Shown here in pieces: positions 52,814 to 64,000 of a stretch of 64,000 bases of DNA (positions within the stretch are counted from its first letter, which is position 1; each line of letters starts with the position of its first letter). The DNA comes from Ophiosphaerella korrae (Eukaryota; Ascomycota; Dothideomycetes; Pleosporales; Phaeosphaeriaceae), in assembly GCA_028456385.1 (NCBI GenBank), contig JALNQF010000137.1, positions 1 through 64,000 on the forward strand, read 5' to 3'. The notes below the pieces were generated by a model. That model searched no databases. It saw only the letters and a program-made list of their open reading frames with translations, and was not told the DNA's origin. The position numbers and the translations under genes were made by a program.

Positions 52814-54392
52814 AATGTTTGTATAATGCTTGAATAGCTGTTCGGTGCGCTAGAAATTTGTCTGCTTCTCCAAAAATAAAATGGCACTCGTAAAAAAAAC
52901 CAGCGCGGTTAGCCGAGGAATTTCTTGTGGATTCTTGAAGAGTAGAAAACGCTAGCAATAACACTAATTTCCACGCACTGCTTAGTACTAACATGACCCA
53001 CAAGTTGCCTCTTGAAGCCGCAAAATAGTTTGCTCTTAGCAACTCACTCTAGAGCTATTTCGATTTCGAGAAGTGATTGCTCTTGTGGACATGATGCCCT
53101 CGGCCTATCGTAAGGTAGTTATATAATGCCTCTAGCCCATCGTGAGGTAGTTATCGCTAGCTAGCGTTAAGGTAGTCTTAGCTGCGCGGGTGTTGGTGAT
53201 AGTAGGGGCGCACATGTAAGAGTAGTAAATACATTCGAGGATCGCTAAGATAGAGATAGGAGGCCTCACTAGGAGCAGCGCGAGCGACTTGCGCGAGACT
53301 GCCGTTATACTTCGAGACTCCATAAGGCTGAGATGGTCACGAAAACGGCCCAGATAGAATACTGTCGCACCGAACACACCAAAATTTGTCTGACTCTGTT
53401 CGGTAAGGCCAGTGGCGTGGACTGAGGCACCCTCGGCCACTCTACTCGGCGCTGCCTACAGCAAAAACTGCTCGAAGAACAGCTGCGCACCGAACAGGAC
53501 CTTGTGGTTTGCTTTCCAACTTTTACCTCGAAATGATTAGTTCAAAGCATATAAGTAGATCCCTCGAGGGGCGATATACGATTGATTTCTGTGGGCTATG
53601 GCATCAAGGTTTCATATGAACTAATAGTAGTCACGTAATCCTTGAATCGGATAACTAGTAATTTCAGTGCTATCATTTTCTACAGCATGCCTTGCTGGTA
53701 ATGATATTTGATACTTATTTCGTGGTTCGCCGATATGATAATTGAAACCAACCAATCGACCTGGGCGTAGTTAGAAATATCCTTTTAGTCGCGGGCCCAA
53801 CCACGGCGTACTCTGGGGGTTTATCTATATGTGCTCCTATGCGGACGAATTCAAATTTAAACTCAAATACAGTCTCCCTAGAATTGAAATACAATTCATG
53901 GATAGCACAGATGATTTGGTTTACAAGTGGTGCTTTACCCCGTTGATTGGACTATAGTAACCTTAGAGCTGATACGCAACTTAGGGTGGGTAGCGATCAA
54001 AATCATTTCTAAACCTTTGCTGCACCATTCAATGTCTGAAGGTTGAAGCTGAACTGGTACAGCTTCACATAGAGGATAGATAGGACTTCCTATAGCAAAT
54101 TATCCTAATCCAAATTTCAAACGACTGGGGGTGCGCCCGATAATTTCGCCGTACTCAATGGTAAATTTTCTACAGGCGCTCTACATCTCAATCAACGGCT
54201 ATCAAGAATGATTGGACATGTCTTATCAAAGTGGCGAGAAATGTAGATAAATTTTCTGGCGGATAGACAGGAGAGCAACCAAGCCTTGCAAATCGCAATC
54301 CAAAAAATTGATTGATTTATCTAAACATGGTTCAGGTTCCACAAAAAATTCCTTGCAAAGGATTTTTCATCGCTGCGTGCAGGTGGTTAGTA
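52814..54392. other. gene-free stretch with a 32-bp direct repeat
   Basis: No gene recognised. Two imperfect 30-bp units with a 32-bp period lie at 53093-53154, with a third partial unit after them. 53130-53500 gives an antisense open frame of unknown type. 53500-54392 is AT-rich without coding signals. Confidence 0.45.
53093..53154. repeat. 32-bp-period direct repeat
   Basis: Units of the type ATGCC-CTCGGCC-TATCG-TAAGGTAGTTAT and ATGCC-TCTAGCC-CATCG-TGAGGTAGTTAT are followed by a third partial copy, GCGTTAAGGTAGT, at about 53162-53175. Confidence 0.65.
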
Positions 54393-56853
54393 TTACGACC
54401 TGGTAACGGTGTACTTCCCTCCAGCAGTTGTCTTGATTGGGCCATCATATGGCTTGCCATCGACCTTGAATGCCGAACCGCCCTCAACTCTGAGCTTCAA
54501 ATCTCCACCGCTCCTTGACGTAATTGTTGCTTGTGTCATCGAGCCTCCGCTCCATTCAATATCGACCACAAAATTGCCTCTCGCGACTAGACCCTTCACA
54601 CTGCCCTTTGGTACTGCCGACTTTGGAAGTGCAGGCAGAAGATGCACAATCGAATGACTTTGAAGCAACATCTCTGCAATCGCCGAGGTAAATCCAAAGT
54701 TTCCATCGATCTGGAACCATCTGTTCTCGCCCGAGTTCCAAAGATTATCGAGAGGGTATGTCTGGAGAAAGGTTACACCATTCGACCACACGGATGCGCC
54801 TTCTAGCAGGCGAGCGTAAAGATTCATCGCCCATACGCGAGACCAGCCGGTGCTTCCTGAGCCGGCCTTGATGCGATTATCTAGCGATACCTTCGACGCC
54901 TTGGCCAGCTTATCGGAAACAAGTGGAGTCATCTGCGATCCGGGAAAAAGCCCAAAGAGATGACTGAAGTGACGATGCTGGGGTTCAGCCTCTTGGTACT
55001 CGTTTCGCCATTCTAATATTTGGCCTTTTGAGCCTACTTGAGGAGCTTTGATCTTGGAAAGGTAGTCTTTGGCTTTTGACACATCAGTTCCACTAATTCC
55101 CAAGATCCCTGCGGCCTCAATAATGTTGGTAAATAGTTCCCACAGCAACTCATTATCCATCGCAGTGGCGATGTCAGCTGCTTCCGTTTTTCCTGCGGTC
55201 TTCATATTCGATGGAACAATGAATGTGTTCTCGGGGGATGCTGTGGGTCCGGTGACGTAGCTACCGTTGTATAAGAAGAGGTAGCAGTAATAAAAGTCGG
55301 CAGCCTGCTTCAATACAGGCCATGCGCGGTTTTGTAGAAAGGCTTTATCTTGAGTGAAACGATAATGTTCCATAACGTGCTGAGACAACCATGCCCCACC
55401 CATAGGCCACACGGTATATGGCGTTCCTTTGTCAACCGGTGCGGCGTCACCCCAGAGATCGGTGTTGTGGTGCAGGACAAAGCCCTCATCACACCCGTAC
55501 ATCTTCTTTGCCATGGCATTTCCACGGTTGCGGGCAATATCAATGAGATCAAAAAGCGGCTTGTGGGTTTCATCAAGATTGGTGCTGAGGGCATGCCAGT
55601 AATTCATCTCCGTATTGATGTTGATAGTGTATTTACTCTGCCATGGTGGGTCGTAATTGTCGTTCCAAATCCCTTGTAGGTTAGCCGGCAGAGAACGATC
55701 TCCGGTATCGCGCGAGGATGCCAGAAGAAGATGCCGCCCATAGTTGAAATAAAGAGTCACGAGCTGAGGGTCTGCATTCGCATTCTTCTTGAAGTTCGAG
55801 AGTCGTGTAGGGATAGGTTGGTTTCCTGCAGAGCCTGAGGAGCCCAGATCCAAATAAACGCGGGAAAGGATTCCCTCAGCATCTTTCACAGCGGCAGTCT
55901 TAACAGCTGGGTAACCAGCCTTTACAGCAGTATCGAGTTTCTTCTTGAGCTCTGCTTCCCAGGCGCTTGCGCTTGAGTAACGATATGCTGTCTCCGCATC
56001 AAAGAAGATATCTACCGTTGTCGCACCTTTGACGGAGATGGCCTTTCCATCTATAGATATAGTTCCTGAGGGTGACGCTTAGTGAACAATTGGTGAAAAT
56101 GTATTACGGTTATATATTTACCTGCATCGCTGACAACTCGGGCTTCTGCGGTGAACCCAATGCTTCCGCTGGACTTTAGGGTTACCGCGTTGACTCCTCC
56201 GGAAGATGATGCGGCATTAGAAGCAACAGTATTTGTTCGGCTGAGTGAAATTTTCGCATTCAGCTTTCCAGATTGGCTTGCCGTCATTCTAAAAGCTAGA
56301 ACGCTAGCTGGGTAGCTTGCGACATATTCACGCCTAATTTCGCTCGTTAGTCTATCGTATTTCCTTTAAGATGAGCCCCTTACGTATAGTTGACGCCATC
56401 GAGAGTATATGTTGTAAATCCTGTCCCTTGTTGAGTGTCCAAAACCCTCGTATAGCTTCCCAAGGTACCACTATGACCAAAGTCAATCGCCATATCAACT
56501 GTTGGATGGTATTGCTTTGGACTGATTGGATTTCCAGCCATGGCGTCAAGAGTCTGCTGCCCCGCGCTTGATAGATCACCGTTGATTATCTTTTGTCTAA
56601 TGGAAGATAGGGCGCCCTTCGAATTTGCATTCCCACGGTCTTGCCATTGTCCACTCCAGACTGAATTCTCGTTCAAAGTAATCTTTTCTGTAGCGGTTCC
56701 ATACACGGCTGCCGCAACGCGACCATTACCAATGGGGAGCGATGATGACAACCCACTCCCTGCAGTATTGAAGTAGAGGTATCGCGATGGATCCCATTGT
56801 GCATACGTCAATGGAGCTCCAAAGAGCGTAAGAAGACAGGCGTGTGCGCGCAT
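54393..56853 (-). CDS. secreted GH95 alpha-L-fucosidase
   Basis: Three exons, 56853-56384, 56333-56122 and 56065-54393, give 784 aa, the usual length for GH95. A short signal peptide ([18 protein letters not shown]) precedes the N-terminal beta domain with [14 protein letters not shown] and LNENSVWSG. The (alpha/alpha)6 domain has [42 protein letters not shown] and [12 protein letters not shown], which carry the Asn/Asp/Glu/His residues of the active site. The enzyme inverts and releases alpha-1,2-linked fucose (or L-galactose) from plant xyloglucan and similar glycans. The upstream TTG at 56871 is in frame but the ATG at 56853 gives the signal peptide. Divergently transcribed from the large DUF5695-like gene, so both may share a promoter. 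Confidence 0.92.
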
Positions 56854-57937
56854 CTCGTCTGTAGTGCACAAAGTTTCGCAGACGCATGTAGACAGGTGAA
56901 GCAGGAACTATGTTAAATACATGTACCAGACATGGTGTATTCTCGACAGATAGCCTAGCCAATAATTTATGGTGCTCCTAGATCGGAGATATTCCTCCAG
57001 TAGGGGTTGATTTACACTTCCAGTAGTATTGGCTAATAAACTTGTCGGTTAATTGATCATGTACTCCGAAGACCTGGCAACGTTTGGGCATCGTGATGGC
57101 CACACGCCACCAAGATGTCCATATTAAGGCTAATGTCTGGAGATTAGCGTTAGCCTAGCTTCGACACCCCGCAAATTCTGTAGTAAATGGACCGAGGAAA
57201 AATCCCCGCTCTAGGATTGTTCCGTCGTCAGGGACGGTGTCATATACCTAATTACTTCGTACTGCTCTATTCTTCCTTTGCGGATTATTCGTCTCGGAAG
57301 TGCGTCATGACTTTTTAATTCCCTCCCACTTCTTAATCGAGCTTCCTAAACAAGAGCCCTCATCGATGAATACAAACGAGTCGGGTCATTGAGCACTGGT
57401 GTTGAGCGGGTCGTGCATCATGAAAATCGTTATTTCCGCAAGCGGGTGAGGCTGAACGACTGCCACACTTGCGGGGGTCGGTCCTTCTCTTCGCGCCTGG
57501 TACGGAGACGTCCTAATAGTCCTGGGCTGCATGTGACGACTCAGACAACGCGGCCTTCAGTGTCGCAGCCTGCAGAGAGATCCTCCTTGACTACTTATTG
57601 GTTGCGAAGAGCCTATACTTTCTCCTCTTAGGATGGCGGAACAATTTCTGGATCAGGAATCACCCTAAATTGAACGCCTTCCTAAATCGCCCACTTGGCT
57701 CCCTAACCTGGTAGAGCAACCTACATAGCACACACAATGCGCGGAGAATAACCAACTTTGGCAAAGTTGACAAGGTAGTCTATTGCATCTCTACGATTCG
57801 TAGATCACGCTACCTCGATGCATTGGTAGGGATTTACCCGGAGCTATTCGTTATTAGCGCCATGATGTTATAAGGTATGGACCATTATCCATGGCGTTGT
57901 TTTCTCAGTTTTGCGACCTTAGAATCATCGTGTCACG
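56854..57937. other. divergent promoter between the GH95 and DUF5695-like genes
   Basis: About 1.1 kb without a recognisable gene. The open frame at 57389-57631 is Arg-rich and has no known motif. No clear operator could be assigned. Confidence 0.5.
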
Positions 57938-60705
57938 ATGTTGCGGCGAATACTTGCCTCATTGGCCGCGTTTCCCCTCTTCGCTCAAGTTAATAGCCAG
58001 GACAATCTAGGACTGCAAGCTGGTTTTATATCATTCCGGGGAGAAACATTAGGCGGTCTCATCGTAAAGGCATCCCAGACCCTCGCGTCTCTCAACTCGA
58101 GTAGCACGAAATTCGACTTCCTTCCATCCGATATTCTCTCTAAGCTCGCATTCAATGGCGCACATCACATAGGCGACATAACAATCCGATATCGCAAAGC
58201 AGGCTCACAGCCTTGGATAAGCATCGACTCTGCTCTTTCTAGAAAGCCTCTTGCGGCGTTGGGAACTCTAGGTAGGGATGTCCTGGCGGCCGCCAACTTA
58301 CAGCCCACGTTACCTAGTGGATTGCCGTTGAATATCTCGAGGGAGTGGCTGCAGTATGATGGGGATCTAGCTCTTCGCTTCAACATCACCAATACCGCCA
58401 GTGGGATTATCGAGCTAGGGAGTCTAGGTCTGCCAATCAATATCAATAACGTCTTCACTGGTCGCACGGCCGAAGACACGCAGCAAAAGTGTTCGTTAGC
58501 AGACCCATACATTGGCCTTGATGCTGGGTATGTCCGCGTTACTCATCTCCAAGGGACCGGTGGCGCTCTAGTGATTACGCCTCTGGGGAAAACGGCATTT
58601 GAAGCCTGGCGCTTCCTCGACGAACCGCAAGGAAATTTTGGGTACCGATCTCAAACGTACGAGGGGAATTATGAATGGCAGGTTCATAGCCTTGCATATG
58701 CACAAAATGAGTGGAATCGAGCTACGCCCTGGAATTCGCCAACTTCGAAGCAATTGCTGCCTGGAGAGACGTACTCGATTGGGGTTCGATTTTCTCATAC
58801 TGCAGATGTTCAACGAATCGAAGAAACCGTTTCGCATACGAATACCCCAGTCGCGATAGGGATTCCTGGTTACGTAGTTCCATTGGACTCAACTTCCAGG
58901 TTGTATATCCAGCATACTTCACCGGTAGCGAAAATCAATGCTGGTGAGGCCTTCACGGTGACTGCACCTAAAACGCCGGATGCTGCATATAAACTCACTC
59001 CAATAGCGTCAGCATGGGGAAGATGCCGAGTGACCATCTCCTACCAGGACGGAAAAACTCAAACTGTTCATTATTTCATTACAAAAGCTGCGCCGTCTAC
59101 GATAGCTGATTTGGGTCATTTCTTCACTACTTCAGCCCATTACACCAATACTTCAGATCCGTTCAATCGCGCACCTTCTATCTTGTCTTACGATCGAGAG
59201 GTAAATGCTATCGTTGAACAGGACCCAAGAGTATGGATTGCTGGCTTGAGCGACGAAGGTGGTACTGGGGCTTATTTAGCCGCCGCGATGAAGCAATTCG
59301 TTCAGCCAACTGCCCGAGAGGTCACGGTCATTGATGACTTCGTCCATGACACTATAGTAGGCACGCTTCAACGAGATGGATCGTTCGGAGTTGTAGCGAG
59401 TTCCTTTTTTTACGAGCCGGGAGCGGTCAATTATAGCTACAATCCCGCTTTCCAGTGGGGTTCATGGACATCCTGGAATCGCCAAAGGGCATACACGACA
59501 AGGCGAGCATACAACTATGTACACCCAGTCGCAACTTACTGGGCCCTTTACCGAATTGCGAGAGATTATCCTGATCAACGGCTACGAGCAGATTGGTCTT
59601 GGTACCTAGGGCGTGCATTCAACACTACCCAACACTGCTTAGCTAATAGGTCCGCAAACTGTGATTATGGCCTCGTTGGTCTAATGGGAGAATGGGTGTT
59701 CGGAGAGCTGCTGGCAGACTTAAAGCGAGAGGGTATGGCTGAACAAGTTAAGTCACTAGAAGCTTCAATGCGGTTTCGCGCAGAACGATGGGAAACAGAG
59801 GCAGTGCCTTACGGGAGCGAAATGGCATGGGATAGCACAGGTCAAGAAGGTGTTTACTATTGGACCAAGTAAGCCTCCATGTTTGGGTCCTTGAGCTTGT
59901 CTAGGAGGCGCAACTAACTCTTACGCACAGATACTTTAACCTTCCCAAAACTCCAACGAAGACAATCAATAGCATTCTTGCATATATGCCCACAGTTGCA
60001 CATTGGGGCTGGAATGGAAACGCACGGAGATACTGGGATTTTCTCTACGGGGCGAAGATTCAACAAATTGAGCGACAAATCCACCACTATGGCTCAGGTC
60101 TCAACTCCCTACCGGTCCTGCACTCTTTTGAACAAAGCCCCAACAACAACTTATACGCGCTTCGAGTCGGGTTTGCAGGGAATTCTGCGCCTCTGACAAA
60201 CATCGACCGAGACGGCTTTGCATCGGCAGCTATGCATTCGTTTCCAGATTTGCTGAAATGGGACCCGTACTCTGGGGATTATGGGCAAGGCTTTCTAGGC
60301 TTGGCTTTGGGACAGGGTGTGTACATCATTCGCGATCAACAGTACGGAGACCTCGTATTTGGTGGCGATATCGATGACTCAACTTCGGATGCAGCATCCG
60401 TAGTGGTACATCCAAAGGATGCTATGCGGAGGCGCGCTTTTCTCTCCGATCTGGGATTGAAAATTGAACTGAGTGCAGGTGCGATACAACAAATTACTTT
60501 CAACAAAGTTGAGCAGTCGGTGACACTTCAAATCTCTTCTTCTGTAATCAATAGCGCACTCAAAGCCAAGTCTGCTATCATTTGGCTAACTCAGACGAGC
60601 TCAAATGGTGGTCAGTTTACAGTCAAGGGAAGAGGAAATAAGCGTAATGGATGGATCGTAGATCTGACGTCTGATTCAACTAGTATCAGTATCACTAAAT
60701 TGTAA
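57938..60705 (+). CDS. large secreted DUF5695-like protein, probable glycan-active enzyme
   Basis: Two exons, 57938-59868 and 59931-60705, give 901 aa. The first 20 residues are a signal peptide (MLRRILASLAAFPLFAQVNS). The N-terminal half looks like a beta-sandwich (WISIDSALSR..., QPTLPSGLPLNISREW). The second half is helical and Trp/Tyr-rich (WTSWNRQRAYTTRRAYNYVH, YWALYRIARDYP, GLMGEWVFGELL, WGWNGNARRYWDF), like six-hairpin glycosidases. I believe this matches the DUF5695 family, but from memory only. Sequons NSS, NIS, NTS and NYS suggest a glycosylated, extracellular product. Head-to-head with the GH95 fucosidase, which supports a role in degrading a complex polysaccharide (inference). Confidence 0.75.
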
Positions 60706-61176
60706 TGTAAAATAACCTATGATTTCAAAACCACCCTAATTATCTCCAAATATAATTCCAAGTTCATGTGGCTAGATACACAATTTCCTTGATGCAGTAA
60801 ACTGGAACAACCCTGGGCTATTCAAATATTGATGAGCATTCAACGTTTATCGCTCTGCGTATCAAAGCCAAGCGACGGTTTTTATGAAGAAATATACATT
60901 TTATGAAGGCCAATTGCATGGCGTTCCGCCAGTTTATTGTCCACTAGCCAATCAGTAGGTTCAGGCTACTAAGTTAGTGCATTCAACTTGTTGCAGGCAT
61001 CAAACGTGGTGATGCACATTTGTCAAGATGTGCATCAAGAAGTTGTCAAAGCTATTAACACATCACGGTTGAGCCGAGGTAGCCTTTTGCTAATGAATCA
61101 ATCAAGCGCAGAATTTGTAGGCAAACAGAAATAGAGTATTTAAATATCTGTCTCTCGTCAAGCTAGCATCAAGATC
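60706..61176. other. convergent 3' spacer
   Basis: AT-rich, 3' flanks of the DUF5695-like gene and the methyltransferase gene; no gene seen. Confidence 0.55.
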
Positions 61177-62035
61177 CTAGCTGCTTTGTGGAAGGTACAC
61201 ACTCATCCCAAAGCCATTGGCGTAGGGCAGTGTTGAATTCTGGAACCCATTTTCCGGTGCACGCAAGTAAGCCAACAAATCCCTGTAGCCTTTTGCGCCT
61301 GATATAATGTTGTCCGTCAGGATGACCGCTCCTCTCCTCAATCTAGGTTGGATTGTCTTCAATGTTGGGAGAGCAAGCGCCGACCAAACTAGACATCATT
61401 AGTTAGCAAAATTTGCTAGAGCATTTGCGCAACACAACAAAACCAGTTGTATTTCAACGTTACGCGACGCAGTTTCAACAATGAATGATTTTGTGTCTCG
61501 ACTTACTGTCAAGGAGGAGAAGGTCAACCTGAGGCACATTTTCCTTCAAGGTTTCCAGTAGGTCACCTTCTCTCAAATCGATCTGCTTTTCCACAATTTG
61601 ACCACACTGTTTCCAATAGCTCTTTGCCACCGCAGCCTTTTCAGGCTCTTTCTCCGTCGCAATCACTGTGCCTTGTTTCCCAGTCGCAGCCGTAGTTTGA
61701 GCTACCGCAAGTGCAAGGTAAATGGTGCTTACACCAAAACTTGTTCCCGCTTCGACAACATTTGTGGCTCCCATGGCGTTGATCAACTGATACGCAAATT
61801 CACACTTATCCTGGTCCAGGGCGACAAATTTGTCTTGCATGAGCTTGTCGAATTCGTTCTGTGGGCTTTGATTTGACGATTTATCCTTGAGGTCGTCCAT
61901 AACTGTTGAAGAGAAGACTTTGCCAGTTTTGGAGATGGCAGCTTCTTGTTCCAATGAAAGCTTGTGAAGTCGAGACAAAAGCTCTAGGACATGTGGCGGG
62001 GCTCTGAGAGTTGTAGTGGATGACTCAGAGGCCAT
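61177..62035 (-). CDS. class I SAM-dependent O-methyltransferase (CCoAOMT-like)
   Basis: Two exons, 62035-61507 and 61388-61177, give 246 aa. The SAM motif I reads VVEAGTSFGVSTIYLALA (about residues 95-112); a VIATEKEPEKA loop follows, then LREGDLLETL and VDLLLLD before the intron (61506-61389). The C-terminal part RRGAVILTDNI closes the Rossmann fold. The layout is that of caffeoyl-CoA/catechol-type O-methyltransferases, which methylate aromatic hydroxyls in the cytosol, often with Mg2+. ATG at 62035 is preferred over an in-frame TTG at 62071. Substrate unknown; no synthase gene is close by, but it is a usual tailoring or detoxification enzyme. Confidence 0.85.
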
Positions 62036-62669
62036 ATTGTCAAATTTTCTTTGCTTCAATGCTTCAAGCAAGGCAAAAGGAACGGATCCTAATGATGCAG
62101 GAATTATTGCAGGGAGAACGAGGGCTTATAACTTTTAATGTAATGTTGCCAAGAACTGCATAAGCTCTCAGCTGACCACAACACGGCAGCTTGAACTATG
62201 CATTGAATAGCTGTAAACGTTATGACTTAGGTCGAGTGACAAATCTTCATCATCTTCGTGCATGCTGATATACATACACAGGGTGCATTCGATTAAGATA
62301 AAAGATGTCCATCCAATAGTATTGCTGATGAGACCTGTTAGAAAAGCGGCGTAAATTCCGGCAACTTGTCTGTTGGATCAACGTTTACCCGTAAACGTCA
62401 GCGACTGCGATCGCTATTCAACAACTTCATCACAATCTCCGTTCGTCGGTGGTCGTTGCCTGACGCAGCATGTAATCATGTGTACTGCAAGAATTAGTAT
62501 TAAAAGAGCAGCACTGGTAAAAAGGTTGGTAAAACCCAGACGTGCAGACCAACACACGATGCGACCACAGGTAGTGACTTTTTGATACATTGTCTGCATA
62601 GTGGGTAAAAACAGCCATTAGTTGCAAAACATCGCCCAGGTTAAGGACAGTGATTTGCATTGAATGACC
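62036..62669. other. spacer upstream of the methyltransferase gene
   Basis: No recognisable gene; the short open frames at 62373-62660 on both strands are shadows of each other. Confidence 0.5.
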
Positions 62670-64000
62670 CTATATATATTCTTGGGCTAAATGATGCGTC
62701 TTTCCGCTTTCATCGTCTCTCTGATGCTCGATTTCTTCATGCTCTGCCCGCTCTTCCGCACCGCTCCCAAGTGGCATTACCAAGCGGGGATGATCGCGAT
62801 TTGTGATATCGAGAATACCAAGATTTTCGCCTTTAGTTAGTGGATAATCATCAAGGGCCGCTTTTCAGATTGGTAAGAGGACCGACGCCAGCATTATTGG
62901 GCCCCCAATAGAGAAGATTATCACGATTCCTATCACATTGAATGATGTGAATGAATCATTTCTGATTTTCTGATTATTACAGATGACTCGCGCCAGAGAC
63001 GATGCGCCAGGTGAATGAAACTGGGCGAAATCTGGAATGATTGGGCCAGTTGCTTGATCAAGCATTGCTCGTTGGAGGTCGGCAAGGGTGAATTTGAACT
63101 AGTGTTCAAGCTCTAATTCTCACTAGTTACTAGGTAAGGCATACTGCCCAAGCGGAGAAAGAGTGTCGCTGGCCAGCAGCGATCCGCCTCGCAGGGCGGC
63201 AACGAATTCCGAGAACCCATTTGCCATATTCGAGATCGCGGATGCCGACCAAAGAAATGCCTCTCGTTGATTTGTATTGCGGAAGATTGAAGATGATGCC
63301 GTCGTCACAGCCTCAAATATGCCCTGCAAAGGCGTACAGCTTGTGCTGTTATTTATCATGGGGTTGCAGAATTAGTATTGCTAGACACATGCAAGAACGC
63401 GTACTGGCTCATCGCTTACATATACCGGCGTTTCTGCTGACAAGATAGTTATATTGAGGGGTCCTCTTAACCATGGGTCCTCTACCGGTGCGAAGAAGTA
63501 TATGTCGTTTGACTCGAGGAATATTGTACTAACATCTACATTAGAAAGACTCAGTTCGGGGATTGGCTTCCATGTGTTAAGAGGAGTGGTGTAGTTATTC
63601 TCTGGTACATCATACATTGTGTTGATTCCATTTGAGCGTCAGTGCCGGTGAATCTTTAGATTGAATCACGAAACGTATGAAATAGTGTATTCATTGCCTA
63701 GCTTTGGTCCTTTGACACTTTCACCGAGGAACTCGGATGTGAACCCTTGCTGAGCATCTTTACAGTTTCTTCGGTCTCCTCCGTACCAAAATTGTACAGT
63801 TTTTGGCGATGAAGTAGAATTCATACAGGTGAAACTATTGTTGAGTATGGGGGCACATTCATTAACAGTTCGATAGAGAAACCTTTGTGATGGTGGTGCG
63901 TTGATGCCCAGGTCAAAGTGGCTATTGAGAAATCCCGAATCAAGGCGGAGTGCATCATGGGAGGAACGACATATTCGGTCTTTTCCTGGAAACAGACATT
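62670..64000 (-). pseudogene. large fungal membrane protein of unknown function, C-terminal part, decayed; runs off the right edge
   Basis: Read leftwards from 64000: CRSSHDALRLDSGFLNSHFD, a Cys-containing luminal segment (NECAPILNNSF), PIPELSLSNVDVSTIFL, DPWLRGPLN, PVRVLACV, INNSTSCTPLQGIF, then DLQRAMLDQATG and one clear membrane span (VIGIVIIFSIGGPIMLASVLL), and a hydrophilic tail ending at TAG 62670-62672. The pattern is known from many uncharacterised fungal multi-span proteins. The stretch after PVRVLACV has two stops in eight codons (TAG at 63381-63383 and TAA at 63372-63374) where Glu/Gln codons are expected, and another stop after YTISYVS near 63672, with no good splice sites to remove them. 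CAA-to-TAA changes fit RIP-like C-to-T mutation. Probably non-functional. Confidence 0.6.

Noticed and set aside
1..64000. tRNA, rRNA or other structured RNA genes
   Set aside because: No A-box/B-box pair or cloverleaf was found by eye. A tRNAscan or Infernal run would be needed to exclude them.

Overview
The window looks like nuclear DNA of a filamentous ascomycete, most likely a Dothideomycete of the Pleosporales type (inference). The evidence is: genes with many short introns (about 47-120 bp; GTRNGT donors, CTRAY branch sites, YAG acceptors); a retroelement in which CpA/TpG has been converted to TpA as in repeat-induced point mutation (RIP); HET-domain, Zn2Cys6, Ppo oxygenase and NR-PKS families; and relics of hAT and Fot1/pogo transposons. 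All exon joins were worked out by hand from splice signals, reading frame and remembered family consensus. No search was run.

Left accessory arm (1-29 kb): a RIP-degraded LTR retrotransposon (1-2.8 kb); an intact five-exon paralogue of the mitochondrial succinate dehydrogenase flavoprotein (3329-5454); a non-reducing polyketide synthase reduced to AT, two ACPs and the start of a methyltransferase domain (6.25-8.3 kb); an intact intronless fatty-acid dioxygenase/P450 fusion of the Ppo family (8671-12072); a gene-free repeat-bearing stretch; an SSU1-like sulfite/organic-acid exporter (15475-17103); a decayed HET gene; a Zn2Cys6 regulator followed by a Baeyer-Villiger monooxygenase (20.7-25.4 kb); and a hAT transposon relic. 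It reads as one or more eroded secondary-metabolite loci in repeat-rich DNA.

Core island (29-37.5 kb): two paralogous cysteine-rich proteins made by a segmental duplication that included the promoter, then three conserved housekeeping genes: TSC13-type enoyl-CoA reductase, arginyl-tRNA-protein transferase ATE1 and an Aps1/DIPP-type Nudix hydrolase. TSC13 and ATE1 carry tandem repeats inside introns.

Right accessory arm (38-64 kb): a frameshifted HET gene; a secreted GH43 glycosidase; a row of orphan genes (263-aa protein, disordered VNLDE protein, DUF4238 protein, 286-aa protein with a 16-base homopolymer in its coding sequence, papain-fold LRAT/NlpC-like protein) interrupted by a Fot1/pogo relic; a divergent pair encoding a secreted GH95 fucosidase and a very large secreted DUF5695-like protein; a class I O-methyltransferase; and a membrane-protein pseudogene running off the right edge. 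The glycosidases fit a plant-associated or saprotrophic lifestyle. The HET relics and orphan island are the most plausible place for an undescribed self/non-self or defence function, but nothing in the sequence proves one.
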